Notes under the pieces: model-generated | The model's input: the letters and a program-made list of their open reading frames with translations, nothing else | What the model was told of the DNA's origin: nothing | Databases searched by the model: none | Made by a program: the position numbers and the translations under genes | Shown: one piece after another, positions 1-9,165 of the stretch | How the letters are laid out: each line of letters begins with the position of its first letter | Position numbering within the stretch: the stretch's first letter is position 1 | NCBI GenBank assembly: GCA_902620285.1 | Contig: CACNHT010000001.1 | Coordinates: 45,599-109,598, forward strand | DNA: 64,000 nucleotides | Direction of reading: 5' to 3' | Source: an uncultured Alphaproteobacteria bacterium | Lineage (GTDB): Bacteria; Pseudomonadota; Alphaproteobacteria; HIMB59; GCA-002718135

Positions 1-545
1 ATTGCTCCTGACCTCCACCCCCTACCATCAATAACTTGTTCGTTTGCAAGAACTGTTTTGTCTACTGGATCCCAATTTACCTCTGCCTCTTTTTTATATG
101 CAAGCCCAGCCTTAAACATATCAATAAAAAATTTTTGTTCGTGCTTATAATAATCTGGGTGACAAGTTGCAATTTCTCTTTCCCAATCTAGAGATAGGCC
201 CATTTGTAAAAGCTGGCTTTTCATTGTTTTAATATTTTGATATGTCCATTTCTCAGGATGTTTTTTTTCTGTTAAAGCAGCATTTTCAGCAGGTAAACCA
301 AATGCATCCCAGCCCATTGGGTGTAAAACATTGTATCCTTTCATTTTTTTATACCTAGCCACTACATCGCCTAAAGTGTAATTTCTTACATGCCCCATGT
401 GAATTTTACCTGAAGGATAAGGAAACATCTCTAAAACATAATATTTTTCTTTGTTGATATCTTTTGATGTTCTAAAAACTTTTTTATCTGACCAGACCTT
501 CTGCCATTTTTTTTCTATTAATTTATGATTGTATCTTGATGACAC
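1..545 (-). CDS. leuS: Leucyl-tRNA synthetase, N-terminal part (runs off the window)
   Basis: Class I aminoacyl-tRNA synthetase that charges tRNA-Leu. About 181 N-terminal codons are visible, and the rest lies beyond base 1. I read the frame from the bases. It starts at a GTG (543-545), two bases after the stop of the upstream DUF3576 gene. The class I HIGH signature appears as HMGH at residues 49-52, within [15 protein letters not shown], followed by the LeuRS-typical [16 protein letters not shown]. The last readable segment, [15 protein letters not shown], is also LeuRS-like. Full-length family members are about 850 aa. The DUF3576-leuS order is common in alphaproteobacteria, and the 2-nt gap implies co-transcription. 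Confidence 0.96.
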   Translation of the reverse strand, partial: MSSRYNHKLIEKKWQKVWSDKKVFRTSKDINKEKYYVLEMFPYPSGKIHMGHVRNYTLGDVVARYKKMKGYNVLHPMGWDAFGLPAENAALTEKKHPEKWTYQNIKTMKSQLLQMGLSLDWEREIATCHPDYYKHEQKFFIDMFKAGLAYKKEAEVNWDPVDKTVLANEQVIDGRGWRSGA

Positions 546-547
546 TT

Positions 548-1153
548 TTAACTTGATTGTAGTCTTAATTTTTTAGCTTTATTTAAAATAGCATTTTCAA
601 TTTTTTTATTGTTTTCTTTTTCAGTTTTTTTGTTAACCCAAATTTGATTATTAAACTCTTGACAAAAAGAGGTTACTTTAAGATTTTCTGTATTAAGAGA
701 TTTGCCAGAAATAAAAATATTAAGTTTACATCTTTCAGATTGATTTTCAGAAGTTGAATACCAGTCAGTTATTATGGTGCCACCAATTGGATCCGCGGAA
801 CTTAATGGCATAAAATTAATAGTTTCTAAAGCACCTCTCCATAAATATACATTAACAGGCATGCTTATGTTGCTTGTTGAACTTTCCTGACTGCTATTAT
901 TTCCTAATATACCATCAAAAGATAGTCCACCTTTACCTAACATACCACCCCCACTCTGTAATCGAGTTTCAGCATCTCTCATTGCAAGTTCCTTGTCAGT
1001 TGCAGAGTTAAACTTTGTCCCCGATTTATCTATTATAGCTTGTGTTGTTTGTGCTTTTGACCATAACTCTTTCATTTCCTCTTCACTTTTGTTGCTGTTA
1101 CAGGAAAACAAAAAGGTTAACAAAATTAAAATAGTCAAACGAAGAATAAACAT
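548..1153 (-). CDS. DUF3576 domain lipoprotein
   Basis: A 201-aa predicted lipoprotein. The N-terminal hydrophobic stretch ends in a lipobox-like LFSC with Cys18. The core, around residues 100-165 ([18 protein letters not shown], then [10 protein letters not shown], ending with a W near residue 171), matches my memory of the alphaproteobacterial DUF3576 family, whose molecular function is not established. It lies immediately upstream of leuS, as in many alphaproteobacteria, and probably shares its transcript. The start follows the porin terminator by about 40 nt, so the pair is probably transcribed from its own promoter in that gap, although I could not pick a convincing one. Confidence 0.85.
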   Translation of the reverse strand: MFILRLTILILLTFLFSCNSNKSEEEMKELWSKAQTTQAIIDKSGTKFNSATDKELAMRDAETRLQSGGGMLGKGGLSFDGILGNNSSQESSTSNISMPVNVYLWRGALETINFMPLSSADPIGGTIITDWYSTSENQSERCKLNIFISGKSLNTENLKVTSFCQEFNNQIWVNKKTEKENNKKIENAILNKAKKLRLQSS

Positions 1154-1193
1154 TAATCACTAATTATTGTATTGCGAACAAAATGTAAAACAC

Positions 1194-1226
1194 AAAAAAA
1201 AACGGCACTAATTAAAGTGCCGTTTC
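1194..1226 (-). terminator. Intrinsic terminator of the porin gene
   Basis: On the minus strand a 9-bp perfect stem (AACGGCACT with AGTGCCGTT, arms at 1216-1224 and 1201-1209) is followed by an uninterrupted T run at 1202-1194. It lies about 20 bases after the porin stop codon. This is one of only four strong terminators in the window, all of them after probably abundant single-gene products. Confidence 0.9.
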
Positions 1227-1246
1227 TAAAGATATAATATCTTTTA

Positions 1247-2290
1247 TTAGAATGACATGTTTGCACCGATGTACCAAGCAGATCCATCAGTTGTATCATT
1301 TGCACCTTCGTCACTTGAATCAACATCAGTATAACCAAGGATTGCAGTAACACCAGAAGCAACAGCGTAAGAAACACTTGCATCAGTTACATCTTGTGAG
1401 TCAGTAGTTGTTCCTGGAGTTCCAAGAACACCGTCTTGTGATTCACCTGTAGTTAGACCAACATTAAATGTTAAGTCTCCAGTTACATATTTAACACCAA
1501 CTTTAACTACGTCACCAGCAACTTCGTTAGCTACTGTATCACCAGCAGTTGAATCACCATCAGCAAAACCAACAGCAACTGTTAAATCACCAGTTACAGC
1601 ACTTAGTCCTACATGAACACCACCTGGATCATTTGAGATCGCAGTAGCACCCGTTTTAGATCCGTCAGCAGCTGATAAACCAGCACCAATAGTAACAGCA
1701 GTATCACCAAGATCAGTTACATAAGTAGCACCAATCGCATAGTGACTGTCCACTCTGTAAGTAGCAGTAGCAGCTGCACCATTATCAGTTGAAGCTGAGA
1801 AAGACATTTTCAGACCATCAGCTAAGAAATCTGAAGCAGTATGATACTCAACACCAAATGCAGTTGATTCATTCATAAAGTCCAATCCTGTTGGAGCAGA
1901 GTTTGAAGATGTGATTGCTACACCCTCAGCACCAGCTGATCCAGGAATAGATACAGCATGTGAACCAGATGCGTTACCAGCATTTAGTACATCAAGTTTT
2001 GAACCGTCAGTAAATGCTAAAGTAAAACCAGCATCAAAATCTTCACCACCGTTTTCATCCATTACTTTAAAGCTAGATGAAATAGTCATACCACCGTCAG
2101 TAGTTTCAGATAATGAAACAGTAAAGTTGTTATCATTAATCTGTGCGTTAGTGCTTGTTCCGCTTGTTGGCGAATCAAACTCCATACCAGTTTGGTGGTT
2201 ACCACTCATAGTAGCTGTTACAGCTTCAGCAACTGAAGCAGCACCAAGCGTAGAAACTAGAGCAGTTCCCATTAATAGTTCTTTTTTCAT
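1247..2290 (-). CDS. Outer-membrane porin (alphaproteobacterial general porin type)
   Basis: A 347-aa beta-barrel porin for passive solute uptake through the outer membrane. It has a signal peptide (KKELLMGTALVSTLGAASV, cleavage after AEA near residue 23). Alternating amphipathic strands rich in G/T/S/D run throughout, and the C-terminal strand ends in aromatic Phe (SAWYIGANMSF), the usual barrel-assembly signal. A strong Shine-Dalgarno (AAAAGGAGT) lies 5 nt before the ATG and a strong terminator follows, so it is a self-contained unit. Base composition is visibly more GC-rich than its neighbours, with frequent GCA/GGT/ACA codons, which suggests high expression and strong codon selection rather than transfer. 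Substrate specificity cannot be read from the sequence. Confidence 0.9.
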   Translation of the reverse strand: MKKELLMGTALVSTLGAASVAEAVTATMSGNHQTGMEFDSPTSGTSTNAQINDNNFTVSLSETTDGGMTISSSFKVMDENGGEDFDAGFTLAFTDGSKLDVLNAGNASGSHAVSIPGSAGAEGVAITSSNSAPTGLDFMNESTAFGVEYHTASDFLADGLKMSFSASTDNGAAATATYRVDSHYAIGATYVTDLGDTAVTIGAGLSAADGSKTGATAISNDPGGVHVGLSAVTGDLTVAVGFADGDSTAGDTVANEVAGDVVKVGVKYVTGDLTFNVGLTTGESQDGVLGTPGTTTDSQDVTDASVSYAVASGVTAILGYTDVDSSDEGANDTTDGSAWYIGANMSF

Positions 2291-2445
2291 AATTACTCCT
2301 TTTGAGTTAATGAATATTCATTAAATACAGGCATCTTACCTATATTGAGGAAGTTAATATTTAAAAATTGAATAAATTACAAAAAAAGCATAATGATTTA
2401 TTATATTTTTTGAAACAATGTTGTTTTTTTACAACATTATACTTT

Positions 2446-3084
2446 ATGTTTAATATTAAAAAATACAATGAAATTAACGATTTTCTTAAAAAAAGCAGTA
2501 ATTCTGCCAAAATTGTCGCTATATCTAAAAATCATCCACTTAAAAGTGTGTTGGAGGCGATTAATGCCGGAGTATATATTTTTGGGGAAAATAGAGTTCA
2601 AGAAGCACAAGAAAAATTTCACAAACTTAAGCTGGATAATACAAAAATAGAACTTCACTTAACTGGGCCGCTACAATCAAATAAAGTAAAGACAGCAATT
2701 CAGCTTTTTGATGTTTTTCATACTTTAGATAGGGAAAAAATAGCAAGAGAGTTCTCAAAATATAGAGAATTACTAGTAAACAAGAAAATTTTTCTTCAGG
2801 TAAATACAGGAAAAGAAAAAACAAAAAGCGGTATTTTTCCAGAAGATACGAAAGATTTTTTGTTTTTTCTAAGGCAAGAAATGAAATTGCCCATTATAGG
2901 CTTGATGTGTATACCGCCGATAGATGATGACCCAGGATATCATTTTAAGAAATTAAAACTTCTTGCAAATGAAAATAAAATTAATGAATTAAGCATTGGA
3001 ATGAGTGATGACTATGAGAAAGCACTTCAGCTTAACCCCACATACATAAGGCTTGGAACAATTTTGTTTGGAAAAAGATCGTGA
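2446..3084 (+). CDS. YggS/PLPBP-family pyridoxal phosphate homeostasis protein
   Basis: A 212-aa single-domain alanine-racemase-fold protein that binds PLP and buffers the cellular PLP pool; the family has no firmly known catalytic activity. Family motifs seen: the PLP lysine in IVAISKNHP (K28), FGENRVQEAQEK, LTGPLQSNKVK, VNTGKEKTKSG, IGLMCIPP, IGMSDDYEKAL and RLGTILFGKR at the C-terminus. I chose the ATG at 2446. The frame is open back to 2368, but those 26 codons are low-complexity, contain an AATGTTGT/ACAACATT hairpin (about 2417-2438) and are absent from the family. It overlaps the next gene by GTGA. Confidence 0.9.
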   Translation: MFNIKKYNEINDFLKKSSNSAKIVAISKNHPLKSVLEAINAGVYIFGENRVQEAQEKFHKLKLDNTKIELHLTGPLQSNKVKTAIQLFDVFHTLDREKIAREFSKYRELLVNKKIFLQVNTGKEKTKSGIFPEDTKDFLFFLRQEMKLPIIGLMCIPPIDDDPGYHFKKLKLLANENKINELSIGMSDDYEKALQLNPTYIRLGTILFGKRS

Positions 3085-3674
3085 AAAACGGACTAAATAT
3101 ATTTTGTAACAACAATATTAAAAATTTTTTACCCTCGTTTCTTTCGGATTATGAGTTAACTATTATGAAATTAGATCAAATAAAAGATAATATACAAATA
3201 TCTCAAGCAAACATAATTATTATAACTAACAATGATATTGATCTTAGGGCCTGCGGCAAGTTAAGTGACAATTGTTTAATAATTTCAAATTTAAAAAACT
3301 TAAATTTTAATAATAAATCAAACATATTAAATAGCCCACTCTCTATAAATCACTTAAAAAATAGAATTGAGCATTTTGTTCAAAACTTAAAAGTTAAGTT
3401 TCATGATTTTTATATTTATAATGAAAAACTTATAAATCTTAATAATGATAATTTTTGCTACCTAACTAAAATAGAGCTTGAGATCTTAACTTATTTAATT
3501 AGGAAGAAAGAAACGAGTAAAAATTTTATTAAAGAAAATATTTTAAATATTAAATCAAATATGGAAACTAATTCTCTTGAAAGCCATCTTTCAAGAATAA
3601 GAAAAAAAATAAACACGATAAAAAGTAGAGTAAAAATTCAAACGAAAAATGAAAAGCTTTTAATCACGATTTAA
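3081..3674 (+). CDS. Orphan regulator: pseudo-receiver plus OmpR-type winged helix
   Basis: A 197-aa protein that starts at a GTG overlapping the yggS stop (GTGA), so the two are translationally coupled. Residues about 105-197 form an OmpR/PhoB-like winged-helix DNA-binding domain: LTKIELEILTYLIRKKE, then the recognition helix NSLESHLSRIRKKI, then a C-terminal hairpin. Residues 1-100 have the alternating beta/alpha pattern of a receiver domain. However, the strand that should carry the phosphoacceptor Asp reads IIIITNN, and the conserved K-P loop reads NSPLS, so phosphorylation looks impossible. It is probably a DNA-binding regulator with another control mode. No kinase is nearby. The stop overlaps the convergent lolA stop by 4 nt. 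Confidence 0.7.
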   Translation: MKNGLNIFCNNNIKNFLPSFLSDYELTIMKLDQIKDNIQISQANIIIITNNDIDLRACGKLSDNCLIISNLKNLNFNNKSNILNSPLSINHLKNRIEHFVQNLKVKFHDFYIYNEKLINLNNDNFCYLTKIELEILTYLIRKKETSKNFIKENILNIKSNMETNSLESHLSRIRKKINTIKSRVKIQTKNEKLLITI

Positions 3675-4267
3675 TTTAAAAAATTAGGGTTTATAAGTCT
3701 AAAAAATTTTTTATCAAAAACTTCATTGAAACTATGGTTATAAATTGACAGTTTAAGAATATCATCATTAATTACCACTTCTATTCCCCTTAATATCAAT
3801 GGTTGTTTTTCAAATAATACTCTTATGACAAAATTTTTTTCTTCATTATCAATTCCCTTTTTTTCTAATAATAGCTCATTATTTTTTACTTCTACTTTTC
3901 CATCTTCAAAAAAATAAGGGTTTCTAAATATGTCATAAAAGAACCAAGCATTAGTATTTTTTGGATCAAAAAACTCATCCTCTTCAAGCTCGTAATCATA
4001 ATACATCGCCTTATCTTTAGCTAAAATAATTAGAATTTTCGTTGGTAAAAAATACTCAGCCCTAACCCTTTTTTTACCTATGTATACCTTGCCTTCACTC
4101 AAGTTTTCTCCATCGCTCTGTATGAATGAAGCAGAAAAATCACTTAGCGAGCTTAAATAATTTAATGCCTTTGCTTTGTCTTCAGAAGCTGAATATGCCT
4201 TAGACGCAAAAAAATAAAAAACTATTATTAATATAAATAATAAATACTTTTCATTTTTTAAGAACAT
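3671..4267 (-). CDS. lolA: Outer-membrane lipoprotein carrier protein LolA
   Basis: A 198-aa periplasmic chaperone that carries lipoproteins from LolCDE to the outer membrane. The signal peptide is residues 1-27, ending SKAYSA. The family pattern follows: YLSSLSDFSASFIQSDGE, then GKVYIGKKRVRAEYFLPTK and LIILAKDKAMYYDYELEE, consistent with the half-barrel core of LolA. Sequence is divergent, and the symbol rests mainly on this pattern and on its position directly after ftsK, a conserved alphaproteobacterial order. Its start overlaps the ftsK 3' end by 17 nt. Confidence 0.85.
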   Translation of the reverse strand: MFLKNEKYLLFILIIVFYFFASKAYSASEDKAKALNYLSSLSDFSASFIQSDGENLSEGKVYIGKKRVRAEYFLPTKILIILAKDKAMYYDYELEEDEFFDPKNTNAWFFYDIFRNPYFFEDGKVEVKNNELLLEKKGIDNEEKNFVIRVLFEKQPLILRGIEVVINDDILKLSIYNHSFNEVFDKKFFRLINPNFLN

Positions 4268-6482
4268 GTCTTTTGCCCGCGTTATTTGCTTCGCTTATAA
4301 TTCCATCCTCTTCCATCTTTTCTACTATTCTTGCAGCTCTATTATAACCAATCTGAAGATATCTCTGAATATAGCTTGTTGAAACTTTTTGTTGTTTAAC
4401 AACAATATCAACTGCTTTACCATAAAGATCATCATTATTATTTGAAATTAAATCCTGTGAATTTGAAACACTTAAATCATCTTCTGATAATGATATTTCT
4501 TTCTTATAATCAAATGTAGCCTGTTGTTTTATATAACTAACAACTTTTTCAACCTCATTTTCCGACACAAAACCGCCATGCAATCTTTTTATTATACCGC
4601 CATTTTCTAAAAACAACATGTCACCACTGCCCAATAATTGTTCTGCACCCATTTCGTTAAGTATTGTCCTGCTATCAAATTTACTTGATACTTTATAACT
4701 TATACGACTAGGAAAATTTGCTTTTATTGTTCCTGTAATTACATCAACACTGGGTCTTTGTGTGGCTGTAATTAAGTGAATTCCAGATGCTCTTGCCATT
4801 TGTGCTAATCTTTGAACCAATGACTCAACTTCTTTTCCAGCCACCATCATCAAATCGGCCATTTCATCAATCACCACAACAATAAAAGGCATTTTTTCAA
4901 GAATAATTTCTTGTTTTTCAATAATTGGCATCCTTGTATCATCATCTATACCTGTTTGAACCTCTCTAAAAAGTTTTCTTCCAGACGAAATAGTTCTTAA
5001 AACTTTATCATTATAAGAATCTATATTTTTTACATTTAACGAGCTCATTAACTTATATCTATTTTCCATTTCTCTAACTACCCACTTAAGAGCAAATACA
5101 GCTTTCTTTGGATCAGTAACTACAGGTGTTAAAAGATGGGGAATATCTTCATAAATACTCAATTCTAACATTTTTGGATCAATTAATATCAGCTTGCATT
5201 CATTAGGTTTAAATTTGTAAAGTATGCTTAATATCATTGTATTAATACCCACGGATTTTCCCGAACCAGTTGTTCCTGCTATTAGCAGATGTGGCATTCG
5301 CTCTAAATTTGCGAAAATACTTTTTCCAGAAATATCTTTTCCCAATGCAAGAGTAAGGGAATCATTTTCAGTTTCAAATTCGTCTTCTTGAATTAAATCA
5401 CCAAATAAAACACTATCTCTTTTAGTATTTGGTATTTCGATACCCAAGCTTGTCTTACCAGGTTGAGTTGAAATTCTAGCAGAAATAGAAGACATTGCTC
5501 TAGCAATATCATCAGACAAACCTATTACTTTACTAGATTTTATTCCTGCATTTGGAATAAATTCAAATAAAGTTACAATTGGACCACTACTAAAACCAAC
5601 TATTTTTCCTTCAACACCATATTCAGACAGAGTTTTCTCTAACTTAATAGCTGAATCAGTGTTTATTTTTTCCAATTCTCTATTTTTATTATTTTTTAAA
5701 TTTGATTTCGAAAGTAGATTTTTAGATGGAAGGCTAAAACTAAAATTATCTAGCTCTAGTTGTTTATTAGGTTTTGGATTATTATTTTTTTTGCTTAAAT
5801 TAACATAATTTTTTTTCTTTATTGTTGGCTCACTTCTCAATGCTTTTTTTGTAATTTTTTTTGTAAAACTTATATATTTAAATAAACTAAATACAGAAAA
5901 TATAAATTTAAAATATTTAAAAAATTTTAAGAATGAAAAAAATTTATTTATCCAAGAAAAATTTATTCTAAAAGATAAAAATATTAAAACTACACCAAAT
6001 GTAAAAAGTAAAAAATTTATAATAAAATAAATAAAAATATTTTCTAGAAGATTTAAATTTATATTTGTAAATAAATCGAACAGGAACTGTGAAACTAAAC
6101 CTGTTTTTAGAAAGGTTATATCAACTGATTTTATGGAAAAATTAATAAGAATTATTCCCGCTAGGTTCGATAAAAATTTCAAAATTATAAACCTGCTAAG
6201 AATACCTAAAAGTAATTTACTACCTTCTAGTATTAAAAAAAACACCAATAAATAACTTAGTGTTCCAATGAAAATTAATGAATAACTTGATAAATAAGCA
6301 CCGAAAAAACCTATAAGATTTTCAATATTGCTGTCATTAATATTGTAGTTAAATTGATTAAAACCTGGATCATTTGCAGAGTATGAGTAAAGACTGGCAA
6401 AATAAATTAGTCCAAATCCAAATAAAACTATTCCTACTAAAAATTTAATAATAAAATTTCTAATTGAACCATACTTGAACAT
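4251..6482 (-). CDS. ftsK: DNA translocase FtsK
   Basis: A 743-aa septal DNA translocase that clears chromosome termini and activates XerCD at dif. The N-terminal part, about residues 1-205, holds four hydrophobic segments (FtsK 4TM). A short lysine/asparagine-rich linker (about 205-270) follows, then the motor with Walker A GTTGSGKS (about 400-408), Walker B IVVVIDEMADLMM (about 532-544) and ITATQRPSVDVITG. The C-terminal gamma winged helix (last about 60 residues, SYIQRYLQIGYNRAARIVEKM) recognises KOPS-type polarity sequences. It is shorter than E. coli FtsK because the linker is reduced, as in many alphaproteobacteria. Confidence 0.97.
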   Translation of the reverse strand: MFKYGSIRNFIIKFLVGIVLFGFGLIYFASLYSYSANDPGFNQFNYNINDSNIENLIGFFGAYLSSYSLIFIGTLSYLLVFFLILEGSKLLLGILSRFIILKFLSNLAGIILINFSIKSVDITFLKTGLVSQFLFDLFTNINLNLLENIFIYFIINFLLFTFGVVLIFLSFRINFSWINKFFSFLKFFKYFKFIFSVFSLFKYISFTKKITKKALRSEPTIKKKNYVNLSKKNNNPKPNKQLELDNFSFSLPSKNLLSKSNLKNNKNRELEKINTDSAIKLEKTLSEYGVEGKIVGFSSGPIVTLFEFIPNAGIKSSKVIGLSDDIARAMSSISARISTQPGKTSLGIEIPNTKRDSVLFGDLIQEDEFETENDSLTLALGKDISGKSIFANLERMPHLLIAGTTGSGKSVGINTMILSILYKFKPNECKLILIDPKMLELSIYEDIPHLLTPVVTDPKKAVFALKWVVREMENRYKLMSSLNVKNIDSYNDKVLRTISSGRKLFREVQTGIDDDTRMPIIEKQEIILEKMPFIVVVIDEMADLMMVAGKEVESLVQRLAQMARASGIHLITATQRPSVDVITGTIKANFPSRISYKVSSKFDSRTILNEMGAEQLLGSGDMLFLENGGIIKRLHGGFVSENEVEKVVSYIKQQATFDYKKEISLSEDDLSVSNSQDLISNNNDDLYGKAVDIVVKQQKVSTSYIQRYLQIGYNRAARIVEKMEEDGIISEANNAGKRHVLKK

Positions 6483-6529
6483 ATAGTTAGATTGTAATAC
6501 ATTTAGATTATGGTAATTCGAAGAAAATT

Positions 6530-7711
6530 ATGAAAGAAATTCAATCAAACATCAATATAATAGGAGGAGGTCTTATAGGGGCTGTTACAGCATATTCACT
6601 TTCTAAACTTGGCAATAAAGTAGTAGTTTTAGAGCAAAATGCTAAATTTAATCATAAAAATATTTTAGACAAAAGAACAACAGCAATTTCAGAGGGTACG
6701 AAAAAATTTCTTGAAGAAATAAATATTTGGAATGAAATTGGTAATTACGCAGAACCAATAAAGAATATCCAGATAATAGACAGAAATCAATCAAACAAAA
6801 TTTATTTTGACAACCAAAGAAGAAAATCCAATCTTGGATATATAGTAAAAAACGAATTTATACTTAATTGTTTGTATAAAAAATTACAAAAACAAAAAAA
6901 TGTAGAAATTTTTAATAATGTTTCTGTTAAAGACATTTTTTATAATGGCGATAGTATCACAACCAAGCAAAATAATTTCTATGTTAATGCAAATATTCTA
7001 TTTGCGTGTGATGGGAAAAATAGCCACATAAGAAAAATTTTTAAAACACCAATTTATAGAAAAGATTATAAAAAAAAAGCAATTGTAATAAATTTTTATC
7101 ACTCAAAGAATCACAATAACACCGCTTACGAGTTCTTCTTTAAAAACGGACCTCTTGCAATCCTACCAATGCAAAAAAATATAAATAATTTTCAGAGTTC
7201 CATAGTTTGGACAAACAGTAATGAATTTATAAACTCTTTACTTTCATTAGATGATAATAATATTATTTCCATTTTAAATGAAAAGATACAGGGATGTGTA
7301 GGTGAGATAAAAAAAATAATGAGCAAACAAACCTTTCCTTTAAGAGCTCATTTAAACTCTAAGTTTTATGAAAATAGAATTATTTATTTAGGAGACTCAG
7401 CCCACTCATTTCATCCAATTGCAGGACAAGGATGGAATCTAGGCATGCAAGATGTAGAAAGTATATATAATCTTGTTAAAAAATATAACTCTCTAGGTTT
7501 GGAATTAGGAGATGAAATATTTTGTAAAGAATTTCAGAAAGATAATTTTTTTAAAGCCTATAGACTGTATCAAATCACTGATAAAGTTGATAGTGTCTTT
7601 AAATTAGACAATACAATTTTTAATCATGCAAGGTTTGCAACTATCAATTTAATTGAGAAAAGTAAAAAATTAAAAAATCAGATAAGTGATTTTGCGATGG
7701 GTGTTAATTAA
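6530..7711 (+). CDS. UbiH/UbiF/COQ6-family FAD monooxygenase (ubiquinone ring hydroxylase)
   Basis: A 393-aa flavoprotein hydroxylase, expected to hydroxylate the ubiquinone precursor ring at the inner membrane. The N-terminal dinucleotide fold is INIIGGGLIGAVTAYSL (about 9-25) with the acidic end VVVLEQN. The second FAD motif IIYLGDSAHSFHPIAGQGWN, about residues 285-304, is typical of the family, followed by LGMQDVESI. Which ring position it acts on (C5, C6 or broad-range UbiL type) cannot be told from this gene alone. It is divergent from ftsK with a 47-nt gap, and its 3' end overlaps the convergent LON-domain gene by 8 nt. Confidence 0.85.
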   Translation: MKEIQSNINIIGGGLIGAVTAYSLSKLGNKVVVLEQNAKFNHKNILDKRTTAISEGTKKFLEEINIWNEIGNYAEPIKNIQIIDRNQSNKIYFDNQRRKSNLGYIVKNEFILNCLYKKLQKQKNVEIFNNVSVKDIFYNGDSITTKQNNFYVNANILFACDGKNSHIRKIFKTPIYRKDYKKKAIVINFYHSKNHNNTAYEFFFKNGPLAILPMQKNINNFQSSIVWTNSNEFINSLLSLDDNNIISILNEKIQGCVGEIKKIMSKQTFPLRAHLNSKFYENRIIYLGDSAHSFHPIAGQGWNLGMQDVESIYNLVKKYNSLGLELGDEIFCKEFQKDNFFKAYRLYQITDKVDSVFKLDNTIFNHARFATINLIEKSKKLKNQISDFAMGVN

Positions 7712-8297
7712 TAGTTTTTCTATTATTATCTTCAACTATCTCAAGTTCTAAAATTGAATGAAGTTTTTTATAAAAATCACTTAAATTTTTTGTTTCCAAA
7801 AGAGCCTGTTTTTCAATGTCGCTAAAAGGGGATATCATTGCTATAAACTTAATAATTTGATTAAAATCAATATTTTGAATTTCTTCTAAATTTAAGTTAA
7901 TTTTTTTGACTTTAATATATTGGCTATACTTATCTAAAAGATTATTTTTTTGTTTTTCATTTATAATGTTTTTATCTTCATCAAAATCTAACATTTCAGC
8001 TTTAACCAACCTAAACTTATATTTTTTTTCTAATTCTTTTTTAACTTTAAAACAATTAGTGCCCTGTAGACTAATTAAATATCGTCCGTCTGTTGTTTCA
8101 CTAAAACTATGAATTTTTCCAATACAACCAATATTATAGAGTTTATTTTTTTTATCAGATTGTATCATGCCTATGCACCTTTCCTTTGAGAGAGCGTAGT
8201 CCACCATTTCAAGATATCTCTTTTCAAATATATTCAGAGGCAAGCTTGTTCCAGGAAAAAGGACAGCACCGTTTAAGGGAAAGATAGGGATTTCCAT
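7704..8297 (-). CDS. LON peptidase substrate-binding (N) domain protein
   Basis: A 197-aa stand-alone Lon N-terminal domain without ATPase or protease. Family pattern: PIFPLNGAVLFPGTSLPLNI at residues 4-23, then FEKRYLEMVDYAL, IGMIQSDKKN, IGCIGKIHSFSETTDGRYLI and LVKAEML. Function is unknown beyond likely recognition of unfolded proteins. It sits one base after the thioredoxin-TPR gene, a conserved alphaproteobacterial pairing that suggests a protein quality-control unit. The small Trm112-like gene that often follows in relatives is not seen here. Confidence 0.9.
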   Translation of the reverse strand: MEIPIFPLNGAVLFPGTSLPLNIFEKRYLEMVDYALSKERCIGMIQSDKKNKLYNIGCIGKIHSFSETTDGRYLISLQGTNCFKVKKELEKKYKFRLVKAEMLDFDEDKNIINEKQKNNLLDKYSQYIKVKKINLNLEEIQNIDFNQIIKFIAMISPFSDIEKQALLETKNLSDFYKKLHSILELEIVEDNNRKTIN

Positions 8298-8298
8298 G

Positions 8299-9165
8299 TT
8301 ATGAAAACATTAATTGTGAAAGTTTCTTCCTATATTGAATAGTAACTTGATCAGCATTTCCAAGTACACTAAAAAATTCTACCATCTTATTTTTTATACT
8401 ATCTTTGTTTTTTGGATAATTTTTTAGAAGAATATCCATTCCATTTTCATATTCTTTCATTGAAAAATATTTATCTGATATTTCTAAAATTAAATCTATA
8501 TTATCTGGTTCACTCTCAAGCTTATCAAGTAACTCATTTATATTTGGTCCGGATGAATTATTTTTCACAATTTCCATCTTCTTTAAAACCTGTTTAATCT
8601 CATCCTCTTCTAGCACATCTTTTTCTAATGAATTAATGAACGCCTCAACCTCCTCAAACTGTTTAAGCTCGATCAAACACTCTAAATAAAAACAAATACC
8701 TTTGATTTCATCTGAGTTTTTAGAAATAAATTCTAGAAGAGTGTCTTTAGTTTCTTCAAACTTATTTTCAGCCATGGCTTTTTCTATTTCATTATAAAAT
8801 TCGGTGAAGTCTTCATTAATTTTAGATCCTAAGCATTTTTCAATAAATTCAATAATCTGGCCCTCAGGAATAACACCCTGAAATGCATTAACAATCTGTT
8901 TATTTTTGAATGCATAGACTGTAGGAATTGATTGAATTCTTAATTGCGCAGCAATTTGTTGATTTTCATCAATATTAATTTTTACTAAGGTGATTTTATC
9001 TCCTGATTTTGATATTATTTTTTCTAAAATTGGTGTTAATTGTTTACAAGGACCACACCAAGGAGCCCAAAAATCAACAACAATTAATTTACTTTCACTA
9101 GCTTCAATAACCTGATCATTAAACTCTGTTTCAGTAACATCTATTATATTTGAATTTTCACTCAT
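8299..9165 (-). CDS. Thioredoxin domain fused to TPR-like repeats (CnoX/YbbN type)
   Basis: A 288-aa co-chaperone-type protein. Residues 1-110 are a thioredoxin domain with an intact redox motif, WAPWCGPCKQL (Cys37 and Cys40), and the cis-Pro segment RIQSIPTVYAFKN. Residues 115-288 are helical repeats of tetratricopeptide type, as in CnoX/YbbN. Unlike E. coli CnoX (SQHC), the CXXC is complete, so redox activity is expected; alphaproteobacterial members commonly keep it. It overlaps proX by ATGA and precedes the LON-domain gene by 1 nt, giving a three-gene unit proX-trx/TPR-LON. Confidence 0.9.
   Translation of the reverse strand: MSENSNIIDVTETEFNDQVIEASESKLIVVDFWAPWCGPCKQLTPILEKIISKSGDKITLVKINIDENQQIAAQLRIQSIPTVYAFKNKQIVNAFQGVIPEGQIIEFIEKCLGSKINEDFTEFYNEIEKAMAENKFEETKDTLLEFISKNSDEIKGICFYLECLIELKQFEEVEAFINSLEKDVLEEDEIKQVLKKMEIVKNNSSGPNINELLDKLESEPDNIDLILEISDKYFSMKEYENGMDILLKNYPKNKDSIKNKMVEFFSVLGNADQVTIQYRKKLSQLMFS

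Noticed and set aside
1911-2324. 137-aa plus-strand ORF antisense to the porin
   Set aside because: It mirrors the porin frame; the Ser/Pro/Val-rich product follows from porin codon bias, and the porin has signal peptide, Shine-Dalgarno and terminator.
2416-2441. Hairpin AATGTTGT/ACAACATT upstream of yggS as a terminator or riboswitch
   Set aside because: Short AT-rich stem with a T-only loop and no following T run; too weak to assign a function.
2368-2445. 26-codon N-terminal extension of the YggS-like protein
   Set aside because: Low-complexity, covers an inverted repeat, and is absent from the family; the ATG at 2446 gives the usual start.
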